NCBI RefSeq assembly: GCF_008808095.1
Contig: NZ_CP023396.1
Location: 1,922,001-1,986,000, forward strand
Length of the DNA stretch: 64,000 nucleotides
Direction: 5' to 3'
Source: Pseudoalteromonas ruthenica
GTDB taxonomy: Bacteria; Pseudomonadota; Gammaproteobacteria; Enterobacterales; Alteromonadaceae
A model generated the notes under the pieces. That model searched no databases. It was not told the DNA's origin and worked only from the letters and a program-made list of their open reading frames with translations. The first letter of the stretch is position 1; every line of letters begins with the position of its first letter. Shown here piece after piece: positions 28,421-37,509 of the stretch. Both the position numbers and the translations under genes were made by a program.

Positions 28421-29650
28421 ATGAGTAAGGTATCGTTAGCAAAAGACAAAATTAAAATTCTCTTGCTAGAGGGCGTACACCAAAGTGCGGTGGAAACGCT
28501 AAAACGCAACGGTTACAGCAATATCGATTACGTTAAAACCTCGCTACCTGAAAGTGAACTTATAGAGCGCATTAGCGACGTGCACTTCGTTGGCTTGCGC
28601 TCACGTACACAACTCACAGAAAAGGTCTTAGATGCAGCGCAAAAGCTGGTCGCTGTCGGTTGCTTCTGTATTGGTACTAACCAAGTTGACCTCGACGCCG
28701 CGAAGCGCCGGGGGATTGCGGTCTTCAACGCGCCATTTTCCAATACTCGCTCGGTCGCCGAATTAGTGCTGGGTGAGATTTTATTGTTACTGCGCGGTAT
28801 TCCTAAGCGCAATGCGATGGCTCACCGAGGCCAGTGGCTGAAATCAGCAGAAGGCTCTTTCGAGGCCCGAGGCAAAACATTGGGTATCATAGGCTATGGC
28901 CACATCGGTACTCAGTTGGGTATTATGGCTGAGAACATTGGCATGCAAGTGCGGTATTACGATATCGAAGATAAGTTATCCTTAGGTAATGCCCAGCAAG
29001 TAGAAAATCTCACTAAACTACTGCAGCAGTCGGATGTAGTCAGTTTACACGTGCCGGAAACCCCGCAAACAAAGAACCTCATCGGCACCGCTGAGTTGGC
29101 GGTCATGAAAAAAGGCAGTATCTTGATTAACGCCTCACGCGGCACCGTTGTCGATATTGATGCCCTTGCCGAGGCACTTGAAGAGCACAGCCTATCTGGC
29201 GCGGCTATCGATGTGTTCCCTGTTGAACCGAAATCAAACGATGAAGAATTTGTCTCGCCACTGCGCCAATTCGACAACGTTATTTTAACCCCCCATGTTG
29301 GCGGCTCCACGCAAGAGGCGCAAGAAAGTATTGGTGTGGAAGTAGCCGGTAAGCTCGCTAAATATTCCGACAACGGCTCAACAATGACAGCCGTCAATTT
29401 CCCTGAAGTCGCCCTGCCAGAACTGGCGAATCGCAGTCGCCTGTTGCACATTCACCAAAACCGCCCTGGTGTGTTGACACAAATTAACCAAGCGTTTGCA
29501 CAGCATGGTATTAATATAGCTGCGCAGTACCTGCAAACCGATGACAACATAGGTTATGTCGTTATTGATGTGGATAGCGACCACTCCGAAGTGGCATTGA
29601 AAGAACTCAGTGCCGTGGACGGCACCATACGTGCGCGAATTTTGCACTAA
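28421..29650 (+). CDS. serA: D-3-phosphoglycerate dehydrogenase
   Basis: First enzyme of serine synthesis (409 aa, the E. coli type). The frame is open from 28346 inside rpiA, but ATG 28421 has GAGG 5 nt upstream and fits the family start. NAD-binding GYGHIGTQLG, catalytic Arg/Glu regions and the histidine in LTPHVGGST are present. The C-terminal ACT domain (HQNRPGVLTQINQAF) suggests feedback inhibition by serine. A strong terminator follows; serB is also in this window. Confidence 0.97.
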   Translation: MSKVSLAKDKIKILLLEGVHQSAVETLKRNGYSNIDYVKTSLPESELIERISDVHFVGLRSRTQLTEKVLDAAQKLVAVGCFCIGTNQVDLDAAKRRGIAVFNAPFSNTRSVAELVLGEILLLLRGIPKRNAMAHRGQWLKSAEGSFEARGKTLGIIGYGHIGTQLGIMAENIGMQVRYYDIEDKLSLGNAQQVENLTKLLQQSDVVSLHVPETPQTKNLIGTAELAVMKKGSILINASRGTVVDIDALAEALEEHSLSGAAIDVFPVEPKSNDEEFVSPLRQFDNVILTPHVGGSTQEAQESIGVEVAGKLAKYSDNGSTMTAVNFPEVALPELANRSRLLHIHQNRPGVLTQINQAFAQHGINIAAQYLQTDDNIGYVVIDVDSDHSEVALKELSAVDGTIRARILH

Positions 29651-29670
29651 ATGGTTTGTATAGGTAGACT

Positions 29671-29699
29671 AAAAAGCACAGCTTCGGCTGTGCTTTTTT
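29671..29699 (+). terminator. rho-independent terminator of serA
   Basis: Hairpin AAAAGCACAGC / GCTGTGCTTTT with a TTCG tetraloop and trailing T-run, about 20 bp after the serA stop codon. Confidence 0.92.
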
Positions 29700-29728
29700 G
29701 ATCAACAATAACCAATAGGGATCACCTT

Positions 29729-29854
29729 ATGGACTCTAACAATAATAACAAAGACAAAGCGAAAGAACGTCGCGGCCATATCACCCTCATTGCCTTTTTA
29801 GTGGCCGTGGGTATTTTTGCCTTGGGCATTAAAGTAGGCGAGCTTCTAGCGTAA
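29729..29854 (+). CDS. 41-residue single-helix membrane protein
   Basis: Short ORF: MDSNNNNKDKAKERRG, then a hydrophobic helix ITLIAFLVAVGIFALGI and a short KVGELLA tail. The positively charged segment before the helix predicts an N-in orientation. AGGGA lies about 8 nt before the ATG. It stands alone between the serA terminator and the convergent yghU gene. I do not recognise a family; hydrophilic-then-hydrophobic design and a good ribosome site make it a plausible real gene. Confidence 0.55.
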   Translation: MDSNNNNKDKAKERRGHITLIAFLVAVGIFALGIKVGELLA

Positions 29855-29889
29855 TACCCAGACTCTAGCCAATCCAAGCGGCTGATGGT

Positions 29890-30732
29890 TTAGGTATCAA
29901 AGTCGCTACTGGCATGGCGCTCTTTGAGTTGCTCGCTCGGCTCACCCCATACGCGATTAACTCGTTGGCCCCGCTTTACTGCAGGCCGAGCGTCAATTCT
30001 CTTGGCCCACGCCAACACATGCTTATACTCGTGTACACTGAGAAACTCAGCGGCATCGTATAACCGCCCTAACACCAAGGCTCCATACCAAGGCCAAATA
30101 GCAATATCGGCAATAGAGTATTGCTCACCGGCCATATACTCGTTTTGCGCCAAGTGCTTATCTAACACATCCAACTGGCGCTTAGTTTCCATGGTAAAGC
30201 GATTGATGGGATATTCCATCGGCTCTGGCGCATAAGCATAAAAGTGACCAAAACCGCCACCTAGATAAGGTGCGCTGCCCATCTGCCAAAATAACCAATT
30301 CATACACTGCGCCTTTGCATAAGGCTCTGAAGGGATAAGCGTGGCAAATTTCTGTGCTAAATAAAGCAGTATTGCTCCCGATTCAAAAACCGGTGTGGCG
30401 GGGGTGCTTGAGGTGTCCAGTAACGCCGGGATTTTTGAGTTCGGGTTAATGGCAACAAAGTCAGAACCAAACTGGTCGCCTTCGCTAATATCGATTAAAA
30501 AAGCATCGTATTCGGCGTCTTTAATTCCCTGCTCTACCAACTCTTCAAACATAATCGTGGCCTTTTGACCATTAGGAGTGGCCATAGAGTACAGCTGAAA
30601 GGGGTGCTGTCCGCTTGGCAGATGCTGCTCGAACGTGGCCCCTGCTGTGGGTTTATTTAGGCTTGCCCATTTGCCGCCGCTTTCGCTATCGAGCTGCCAA
30701 ACTTTTGGTGGAGTGTAGGTCGATTTACTCAT
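29890..30732 (-). CDS. yghU: YghU-type glutathione S-transferase / disulfide reductase
   Basis: Protein of 280 aa with a thioredoxin-like N-terminal GST domain (about residues 45-130; QLYSMATPNGQKATIMFEEL, NPNSKIPALLD, FESGAILLYLA) and an all-helical C-terminal domain (YSIADIAIWPW). The N-terminal extension YTPPKVWQLD and the TPNG motif are typical of YghU/YfcG proteins, which bind two glutathiones and reduce disulfides. It stands alone, on the minus strand. Confidence 0.92.
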   Translation of the reverse strand: MSKSTYTPPKVWQLDSESGGKWASLNKPTAGATFEQHLPSGQHPFQLYSMATPNGQKATIMFEELVEQGIKDAEYDAFLIDISEGDQFGSDFVAINPNSKIPALLDTSSTPATPVFESGAILLYLAQKFATLIPSEPYAKAQCMNWLFWQMGSAPYLGGGFGHFYAYAPEPMEYPINRFTMETKRQLDVLDKHLAQNEYMAGEQYSIADIAIWPWYGALVLGRLYDAAEFLSVHEYKHVLAWAKRIDARPAVKRGQRVNRVWGEPSEQLKERHASSDFDT

Positions 30733-30800
30733 TGTCGCTCCTGGTGATTTAAAAACGTTTTGAGTATAGACCTGAGGGTGGATAATATAATTACAAGAGC

Positions 30801-30827
30801 AAAAAAGGCACCTTCAGGTGCCTTTTT
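30801..30827 (-). terminator. rho-independent terminator
   Basis: Hairpin AAAAAGGCACC / GGTGCCTTTTT, 4-nt loop, with a minus-strand T-run. It ends the transcript of the 305-aa gene to its right, about 40 bp past that stop codon. Confidence 0.88.
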
Positions 30828-30867
30828 GAATTTTACCGCCCACATCCGTGCGCGCTATGGGTCATCA

Positions 30868-31785
30868 TTATTTGCCTACAGCATGCAAGCTAAAGTAGTT
30901 AGCCAACTCTTCTGGCTTACCCATTAGTGTCATCATTTGCTGATTAATCTCTGCCACCGAGGTATTTTCGGGAACCTGCATAGAGACTTCAAACTGCTCC
31001 GTGCCCTCGATAAAATTCAGTGCCGCTTCTCGCAATACCACCGGCGCCGGTGACATGCTCAATTGTTGCTGGGCATTTTGTTGGAATTGCTCATAGGTCA
31101 TGCCTTGCTCGCCAATTAGGCGCTCAAGAAGAGCTTTGAGCTTACCGTTGTTGGCTAATTTAAAGCTCACTTTTTTTGGCACCAACTCGGTCACAGCACT
31201 CATCATTTGGCTTTGTAGCGCCAGCTGTTGCTGCAAGTTCCCCTGCTCTTGTTGCGATTGCTGTTGCATCTCATTAAGTTGCTGCGACACTGCCATTAAC
31301 GCCTGTGAATTGGTCATGGCAAAGCTAAACTCAACGTCGGCCAATTTACCTGCATTGAGCTTGGTAAAAATATCCGCATCACCACTTTTTTCATCATAAG
31401 TGAACTCACTCAAGACATTGATATTTTCACCTTTAAGTTCATCCATGCCTTGCACTGCGGCGCCTGAGAAAGTTAAGTCTTTGATTTCGACACGAGCATA
31501 TTCAGAAATCTTATTCGGCTCATAGCCGGTCATTTCAACACGCTCAATCTGAGCAATTTGCTCGCCGAGGTGGTCATTGACAGAAATGTCGGCCAACGCC
31601 AACGCATTGTCCAATACATTGGCAGAAATCTCGTCGTAGCGGATATCAAGGCCTGTTTGCGTTTGAATTTGCATTAGCTGCTGATCAATGCCCTTGCGCG
31701 CTTCTTTCGACACATAATAATTGGCATAGCTGTAACCGCCAATGGCGATGGCACCCACGGCACCGACAATGAGTAGTTTTTTCAT
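30868..31785 (-). CDS. membrane-anchored periplasmic protein, possibly DUF945/YdgA-like
   Basis: Protein of 305 aa with an N-terminal signal-anchor (KKLLIVGAVGAIAIGGYSYA) followed by a soluble periplasmic region. Its start, NYYVSKEARKGIDQQL, recalls the YdgA/DUF945 family, but it is about 200 residues shorter than E. coli YdgA. The middle has a glutamine-rich stretch (about residues 170-205) likely to be helical. Function unknown; the family assignment is tentative. It is followed by a terminator and lies downstream of radA on the same strand. Confidence 0.6.
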   Translation of the reverse strand: MKKLLIVGAVGAIAIGGYSYANYYVSKEARKGIDQQLMQIQTQTGLDIRYDEISANVLDNALALADISVNDHLGEQIAQIERVEMTGYEPNKISEYARVEIKDLTFSGAAVQGMDELKGENINVLSEFTYDEKSGDADIFTKLNAGKLADVEFSFAMTNSQALMAVSQQLNEMQQQSQQEQGNLQQQLALQSQMMSAVTELVPKKVSFKLANNGKLKALLERLIGEQGMTYEQFQQNAQQQLSMSPAPVVLREAALNFIEGTEQFEVSMQVPENTSVAEINQQMMTLMGKPEELANYFSLHAVGK

Positions 31786-31833
31786 GTTGACTTCCTTGGG
31801 AGTGTCCAGCTCCCTCCTAGTTTGGACATTACT

Positions 31834-33204
31834 TTAAAATAACGCATCGAGTGCATCGCTTAAGCTTGCGACTGCTGTGACTTCCATGCCCTCGATTGCC
31901 TCTTTCGGTTTATTGTCAATGGGTACAATAGCACGTTTAAAGCCATGTTTCGCGGCTTCACGCAGTCGTTCTTGACCACTGGGCACTGGACGAATCTCCC
32001 CGCCCAAGCCAACTTCACCAAATACCACCAGCTCACGGGCCAAGCTATAATTCTTAAAACTGGACACCAAAGCCACAATCAAAGCCAAATCAGCACTGGT
32101 TTCCGTGACCTTGACACCACCGACGACGTTAACAAACACATCCTGATCGGCCACTTGTAAACCGCCATGGCGGTGTAGCACCGCCAATAACATCGCAAGG
32201 CGATTTTGCTCCAAACCCACCGTGACGCGACGAGGGTTTGCAAGCTGCGAATAATCGACAAGCGCCTGCACTTCCACTAGCAGCGGTCTGGTACCTTCCC
32301 ATACCACCATCACTAATGAACCCGGTGTTTGCTCTTGTGAGCGGTTCAAGAAAATAGCCGAGGGATTTTTTACCTCGCGCAACCCTTGCCCTGTCATGGC
32401 GAACACCCCAAGCTCGTTTACTGCGCCAAAGCGGTTTTTGTGACCACGCAAAGTACGAAACCGGCTATCACTGCTACCTTCAAGTAAAATAGAACAATCA
32501 ATGCAGTGTTCTAATACCTTGGGGCCGGCTAAGGAGCCGTCTTTGGTCACATGGCCCACCATGATCATGGCTATTTGATTTTGTTTAGCAAAACGGGTGA
32601 GGTACGCCGCACTTTCTCTTACCTGGGAAACACTACCTGGTGCCGATTGCACATCGGCCATATGCATGACTTGAATGGAATCTATGACCATGATCCCGGG
32701 CTTTTCTCTTAGCGCCAGCTGGCAAATGGTTTCGACATTGGTTTCGGCTAAGGTTTGTAGCTTATTGGTGGGCAACCCCAAACGCTTTGCCCGCATAGCC
32801 ACTTGCTGCAGAGACTCCTCCCCGGTGACATACAGGGTTTTCATATTTTCTGCGAGACCACACATGGTTTGCAGCAAAATAGTACTTTTACCGGCTCCGG
32901 GCTCACCACCGATAAGAATGGCACTCCCCGGCACCACACCGCCCCCTAACACGCGGTCAAACTCAACAAACCCGGTGGAGAAGCGTGGCAGGCTTTCAAG
33001 ATTAACCTCATCCAGAGTTTGAATTTTGGCCTCAACCATGCCGGCATAGCCGCTCGCAGCACTATTGCGTGGCGCCGATTTAACCGAGGGCACGCGAAAT
33101 TCGGTTACTGTGTTCCATGCTTTGCACTCGCTACATTGGCCTTGCCAACGCGCAAACTCAGCACCACACTCATTACATACAAAAGCTGTTTTCTTTTTTA
33201 CCAT
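31834..33204 (-). CDS. radA: DNA repair protein RadA (Sms)
   Basis: RecA-like ATPase that drives branch migration in recombination repair (456 aa). The ATG at 33204 fits the family start (MVKKKTAFVCNECG); the frame extends upstream to 33255. An N-terminal zinc finger has CNEC and CSEC pairs. Walker A is GGEPGAGKST, the RadA-specific motif is KNRFG, and the C-terminal third is Lon-protease-like but non-proteolytic. It is divergent from the PilZ gene over about 100 bp. Confidence 0.96.
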   Translation of the reverse strand: MVKKKTAFVCNECGAEFARWQGQCSECKAWNTVTEFRVPSVKSAPRNSAASGYAGMVEAKIQTLDEVNLESLPRFSTGFVEFDRVLGGGVVPGSAILIGGEPGAGKSTILLQTMCGLAENMKTLYVTGEESLQQVAMRAKRLGLPTNKLQTLAETNVETICQLALREKPGIMVIDSIQVMHMADVQSAPGSVSQVRESAAYLTRFAKQNQIAMIMVGHVTKDGSLAGPKVLEHCIDCSILLEGSSDSRFRTLRGHKNRFGAVNELGVFAMTGQGLREVKNPSAIFLNRSQEQTPGSLVMVVWEGTRPLLVEVQALVDYSQLANPRRVTVGLEQNRLAMLLAVLHRHGGLQVADQDVFVNVVGGVKVTETSADLALIVALVSSFKNYSLARELVVFGEVGLGGEIRPVPSGQERLREAAKHGFKRAIVPIDNKPKEAIEGMEVTAVASLSDALDALF

Positions 33205-33307
33205 ATTACGGGCATAATTTTTGCTGGATAAATCGTTTAAATAACGAATAAACAATAATTTGACACCCAGTATAACGGTTTTTGCCGACTGGGTAATGGT
33301 TTAATGC

Positions 33308-35776
33308 ATGGCTGAAGACACCCTTTTAAAACACCAACCCTTAGTTGACGAACTCAAGCAAAGCCTCGGGCAGGCGAGCTTTAGCCGCGATTTTGCCGCT
33401 AAAACGGCACAACTACCTAAGGGCGACCAATTTATTATAAAGATGGAGTTTAATCGTCTTCGTCAGCCGTGCAGTCGCACCATTGATTTACGCGGCACGG
33501 CTTCCGGTGAAGTGCAAAGCTACTCATACAAGAGTCAGCAGCATTTTATGGATGCCCAAGCCATCGCAACCTTTGAAAAAGGCGTCGCTCGCTTCGGCGA
33601 CTACACCATGGCTGTCTATGAAATGGTGATGGAAGAGATGAACAATCAGCGCCAATTGCGCCAAGGTGCAACACCACAACCGGAAAATAGTGAAAAAAGT
33701 GCCCGTGTCATCCACTTCGCCTCCTATGATTTTCGTCAGCAAGAGCGCATGAATTACACCATCAAAGTCAGTGTTATGGTGAATGACAAAACCATAGAGG
33801 GTAAAAGCAGCGATATTTCTTTGGGGGGATGTAAGCTTAAGTTGCCTAGTCATGCCATGCTTGAGCGTGGGCAAAAAGTGCAGGTTCGCTTTACCGGTCT
33901 AGAGGAAGATTTCGAACTGGGCCTCAAAAACGGCTTAGAATATGAAATTGTCGGCATAGACCCTGCGAGCACCATCGACTTTTATTACGCCCGCATGAAG
34001 CGCACCGGTAGCGAGACAACCCCTGGATTCGATGAGTTTCTGGCGCGCTTTATTAACGGTAATAAACGCCGCTACAAGGTCAACCTTGATAACACCCTCG
34101 ATGCGGTTTTAACCAAAGGTTATGAGCAGTATTACTTGCCAAGGGTCAGTTCGCTGTTCAGTTTCATTTGCGTAAACGATAAAAAGCTCACCCCTAAACT
34201 GCTGCTTACCACCGAGAATAATGCCTACATTCACTATTATTTCAGTGATGAAGAGCGCCGCTCTGTGCTGCCGAGTATTCTTAATACGCAGCGCATAAGC
34301 AGCATTTTGGCACGCAAGGGGCAAGTCAAATCAACCCTACTTTACAGCTTTAGTCACCCCCAAAATGGCAAGGTCTTCTTTTACAGCGCCACCGATATCG
34401 AACTGGCCACCTACCCTAAGTTACGCTCGTTATTTTTTTCCTATGCCAGTAGGAAGCCGTCTTGGCGGGTATTTAAGTTGCAATTGGTTCCCGTGCAAAG
34501 CGAAGACTCCCATATTCCACTCTCGCTCCCCGACAGTGCCGGCGAGGCGATTGCTAAACTTAATAAGCCTCCGAGCGCTCGCGTGCAAAGCTATTTAAAG
34601 GGTCTTAAGTACCTGTGTACCTTATCGGAGGTGAGCTCTGCTAATTTAACCGCACACAAGCGCCGCTACCGCCTCGATAAAAGCTTAGTCAACCAGCTCA
34701 AAGTATTTGGCCATCGTAAAGTGGCAGAGCCAGAGCTTGAAGTCGTTGCCTTGGAGTATGCTAACTTACGGGCTCACAAGCGGTATCTGTACCAAACAGA
34801 AGTGACCGTTGAAAGTGGTTTGGCAGCGCCGATGTCGGCACAATCTCGTGATTTCAGTGTACTAGGAATGCAAATAGAGCTGAGCCAACCAGCGCCTGAG
34901 ACCAAAAAAGGCGATGTTATTTATCTGCGCTTACCGCAACTGCAAGAAATAACGAAAAAATTTGAGCTCACTCAGCTACCTTACGAGGTGATGGCTGTCA
35001 GTAAGACCGGCACCATTTTAAACTTAAAAGCCTACCAAAAAAGTAAGCAACCCCATGTTGGCGTACAGTTTTTCTCGCAACTAGTAGAGAACAACAAAGA
35101 CAAGCTGCAAGTGTGTGAGGAAGAGCCGAAAGTGCCGGGGCTATCCAAAGCCTTGCGCAATATTGTGGTCAAGAATCTAGCGCAAACACCGCTGTATATT
35201 ACCAAAGAAGAAGCACACCTGGAGCTTGGTGCAATAGGTGAAGGACGTTATCAAAGCGCGATTCACCATATTCGGCGTCAGTTTGGTGAATTCTCTACGC
35301 AAATAAACTTAAAACCCTTACTGAGTATCAAAGAGTTCCAACAGCTCAGTGATACCCTGCGCGATGGAAACCGCCAAGATAAGCCCAAAACTTTCGACTT
35401 GTTTATTCGCTTAAACCTTAAAAAAGACGACCTCAGTGGTGCAGTCACCAGCCGCTGTATTAGCACCGAAGAGGACTACAGCTCATTGCTGCCCTTTGTG
35501 AACAAGGCGCTTAAATCGGGCTTGTTGTTTGCGTTTCGCCTGCATTTATCGAAAACCGGCCGCCCAGACACGAAATACCTGATCAGTGAGCTGAAGTACA
35601 TCAGTCACTATGCGCTGCATAAAGCCAAAGAGTTAGAGCAAGCGCTATGGCGTGTAGAGGGCGTGATTGATGCCCTCGCTATTGATGAGTTAGTGCCAAA
35701 GCTCTGTGATATAGAAGTTCAGGATTACCAGAAAATGCTTGAACGCCGCAGCCTGTGGCTACAGCGTTTAGGTTAG
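33308..35776 (+). CDS. large multi-PilZ-domain protein, probable c-di-GMP effector
   Basis: Protein of 822 aa with no membrane helix, so probably cytoplasmic. Two regions carry PilZ-like signatures: RQQERMNYTIK followed by DISLGGCKLKL (about residues 137-180), and RAHKRYLYQTEV followed by DFSVLGMQIEL (about 490-525). A third arginine-rich motif, NGNKRRYKVNL (about 250), may begin a degenerate copy. PilZ domains bind cyclic di-GMP through RxxxR and (D/N)xSxxG. Similar long proteins sit by radA/serB in other marine gammaproteobacteria. Downstream targets are unknown. The gene's last four bases overlap the convergent serB. Confidence 0.78.
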   Translation: MAEDTLLKHQPLVDELKQSLGQASFSRDFAAKTAQLPKGDQFIIKMEFNRLRQPCSRTIDLRGTASGEVQSYSYKSQQHFMDAQAIATFEKGVARFGDYTMAVYEMVMEEMNNQRQLRQGATPQPENSEKSARVIHFASYDFRQQERMNYTIKVSVMVNDKTIEGKSSDISLGGCKLKLPSHAMLERGQKVQVRFTGLEEDFELGLKNGLEYEIVGIDPASTIDFYYARMKRTGSETTPGFDEFLARFINGNKRRYKVNLDNTLDAVLTKGYEQYYLPRVSSLFSFICVNDKKLTPKLLLTTENNAYIHYYFSDEERRSVLPSILNTQRISSILARKGQVKSTLLYSFSHPQNGKVFFYSATDIELATYPKLRSLFFSYASRKPSWRVFKLQLVPVQSEDSHIPLSLPDSAGEAIAKLNKPPSARVQSYLKGLKYLCTLSEVSSANLTAHKRRYRLDKSLVNQLKVFGHRKVAEPELEVVALEYANLRAHKRYLYQTEVTVESGLAAPMSAQSRDFSVLGMQIELSQPAPETKKGDVIYLRLPQLQEITKKFELTQLPYEVMAVSKTGTILNLKAYQKSKQPHVGVQFFSQLVENNKDKLQVCEEEPKVPGLSKALRNIVVKNLAQTPLYITKEEAHLELGAIGEGRYQSAIHHIRRQFGEFSTQINLKPLLSIKEFQQLSDTLRDGNRQDKPKTFDLFIRLNLKKDDLSGAVTSRCISTEEDYSSLLPFVNKALKSGLLFAFRLHLSKTGRPDTKYLISELKYISHYALHKAKELEQALWRVEGVIDALAIDELVPKLCDIEVQDYQKMLERRSLWLQRLG

Positions 35777-36792
35777 TTGAACTCGGGAATACTGAGTAGA
35801 TACAGTATCTGCGCTAAACTGCCAGCATTGATGGCGGTGGGAGCCTGCGCCACCACTTTAGGCTTACCGTGGACAGCAATACCTAGCCTAGCTGCGTGCA
35901 TCATCAGCAGATCATTGGCACCATCACCGATGGCCACCGTTTGCTCTGCGCCCACGTCCAACTCATCGCGGTAAGCTAATAAAAAGCGTGCTTTTTCTTG
36001 CGCATCAACAATATCCCCATTGACCACTCCGGTTAACACGTGGCCATCGTCTGCTAATTGGTTGGCATGAATACGGTCTAATTTGAGTTGTTTTTGTACT
36101 TGCTCAGCAAATGGAATAAATCCTCCCGAGGCGATGGCCAAATGCCAATTATGGCGTTTTAGCGTTGCGCATAGGTGGTCGATCCCTGGCATCAAGGGAA
36201 GCTGCTCTTTGAGCTCTGCAAGCAAAGACAACTCAACGCCCGCTAGTTTCGCGACGCGCTGACGCAGGCTGTCACTAAATTCCAACTGCCCACCCATCGC
36301 TTGTGCGGTGACCGCAGCGACCTCGTCGTACACCCCTGCTAAGCGCGCAATTTCATCAATACATTCGATGGTGATCGCCGTCGAGTCCATATCCATCACT
36401 AATAAGCCAGGTGCATGTAAACGTGGCGGGTTGCTCAGCAGCGCGCACTGCACTGCGTTTTCAGCTGCATATTGCTTGAGCTGAGAGTTAAGCTCAGCCT
36501 GGGGGTTAGCAATCGCGAACGCGAACCCTGGAGGTAAATCGTCATCGGCGTGATACCTGACCACCGCCTGTACCTGACATTGCCAGTCAAGCAGCTGCTG
36601 TGCCAGTTGCGCAACGTGCATGCCCAGTTGAAAACCAAATACACTGACATAAGCCAGTGGCTGTTCGCTCTGCTGACTTGCCACTAAAGGCGAATCGTCA
36701 AAAGAATACCAAGTATTTAAACTTAGGGTTTGCTGTAAAGACAAATCGTCTTGCTGTGCTAAAGTAGACAAGAGCATGCTTTGGTGCGACAT
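35773..36792 (-). CDS. serB: phosphoserine phosphatase SerB
   Basis: HAD-family phosphatase giving serine from phosphoserine (339 aa). Motif I is MDMDSTAITIECIDEIA (nucleophile Asp in DMDST), motif II follows in the IASGGF segment, and motifs III/IV are in GDGANDLLMM. The first 125 residues form an N-terminal regulatory region, as in E. coli SerB. It overlaps the PilZ gene tail-to-tail by 4 bp and is divergent from smp. Confidence 0.95.
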   Translation of the reverse strand: MSHQSMLLSTLAQQDDLSLQQTLSLNTWYSFDDSPLVASQQSEQPLAYVSVFGFQLGMHVAQLAQQLLDWQCQVQAVVRYHADDDLPPGFAFAIANPQAELNSQLKQYAAENAVQCALLSNPPRLHAPGLLVMDMDSTAITIECIDEIARLAGVYDEVAAVTAQAMGGQLEFSDSLRQRVAKLAGVELSLLAELKEQLPLMPGIDHLCATLKRHNWHLAIASGGFIPFAEQVQKQLKLDRIHANQLADDGHVLTGVVNGDIVDAQEKARFLLAYRDELDVGAEQTVAIGDGANDLLMMHAARLGIAVHGKPKVVAQAPTAINAGSLAQILYLLSIPEFN

Positions 36793-36858
36793 TAAAACTC
36801 CAAAAAGGTGAACACGTTAACTGATGACAACGGATGCTTAATTTAATCACCCTTAGCG

Positions 36859-37509
36859 ATGAAAGTCAGTAAGTACACCCATGATATGAAAAATAAACAA
36901 GTGAAAAACCCAGTTCGAACATCGCAGTGGCAACGGTTACTGCGCTTGGTGTTTGCCGCTTTTTGCTTTGTATTACTGACTTGGATGGCCTTTAATACCA
37001 GCTTTCAAGGCCACCAAATGCTCTACCAGCAAAGCTATCAATACGCCAAAAGCCTCACCGAGCAGTTAGCCTTGACCGCAGCGGAGCCTTTGGAGCAGAG
37101 CAACAAGCCTCGTTTGGGACATTTGGCCAATCAATTGAGTACAGACTCGAGTATCCAAAGTGCAGCCATTTATGATGCTCACGGCACTGCGATGGCGCTC
37201 AGTGAGGCGTTTAGTCCCTATCAACGTGAATTTGGGGTGACACAAGCGACCCCGGGGGTGAGTAAATTGAGTCAACCTATTGTCATCCCCATCACCTCAT
37301 TGCAAAGCAATAAGCCCATCGGCTTTGCTCGCGTTAATTACCTGCCCCAAGTCGCCATTGATGACAGTCACCGATATTTTCATGAGGTCGGTCGCCAAGT
37401 ACTTCTTATGCTATTGATCACCTGCGTATTCACTTGGCAGCTTGGACGAGGATTAAAACGTTGGCAGTTAAAGCGTTACTTTCGTAAAAAAGCTAAGCAG
37501 TTAAAATAG
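36859..37509 (+). CDS. ytjB: Smp/YtjB-family membrane protein
   Basis: Protein of 216 aa with two membrane helices (about residues 28-50 and 177-195) around a periplasmic domain with the segments YQQSYQYAKSLTEQLA and ASIYDAHG-like SAAIYDAHGTAMA. This is the layout of the Smp/YtjB (AhpA) family, which is divergent from serB in E. coli as here. The basic tail LKRYFRKKAKQLK is cytosolic. Molecular function unknown. It overlaps the convergent TatD-family gene by 34 bp. Confidence 0.85.
   Translation: MKVSKYTHDMKNKQVKNPVRTSQWQRLLRLVFAAFCFVLLTWMAFNTSFQGHQMLYQQSYQYAKSLTEQLALTAAEPLEQSNKPRLGHLANQLSTDSSIQSAAIYDAHGTAMALSEAFSPYQREFGVTQATPGVSKLSQPIVIPITSLQSNKPIGFARVNYLPQVAIDDSHRYFHEVGRQVLLMLLITCVFTWQLGRGLKRWQLKRYFRKKAKQLK

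Noticed and set aside
28957..29451. 164-codon minus-strand frame inside serA
   Set aside because: Serine/arginine-rich shadow of the serA frame; serA itself is unambiguous.
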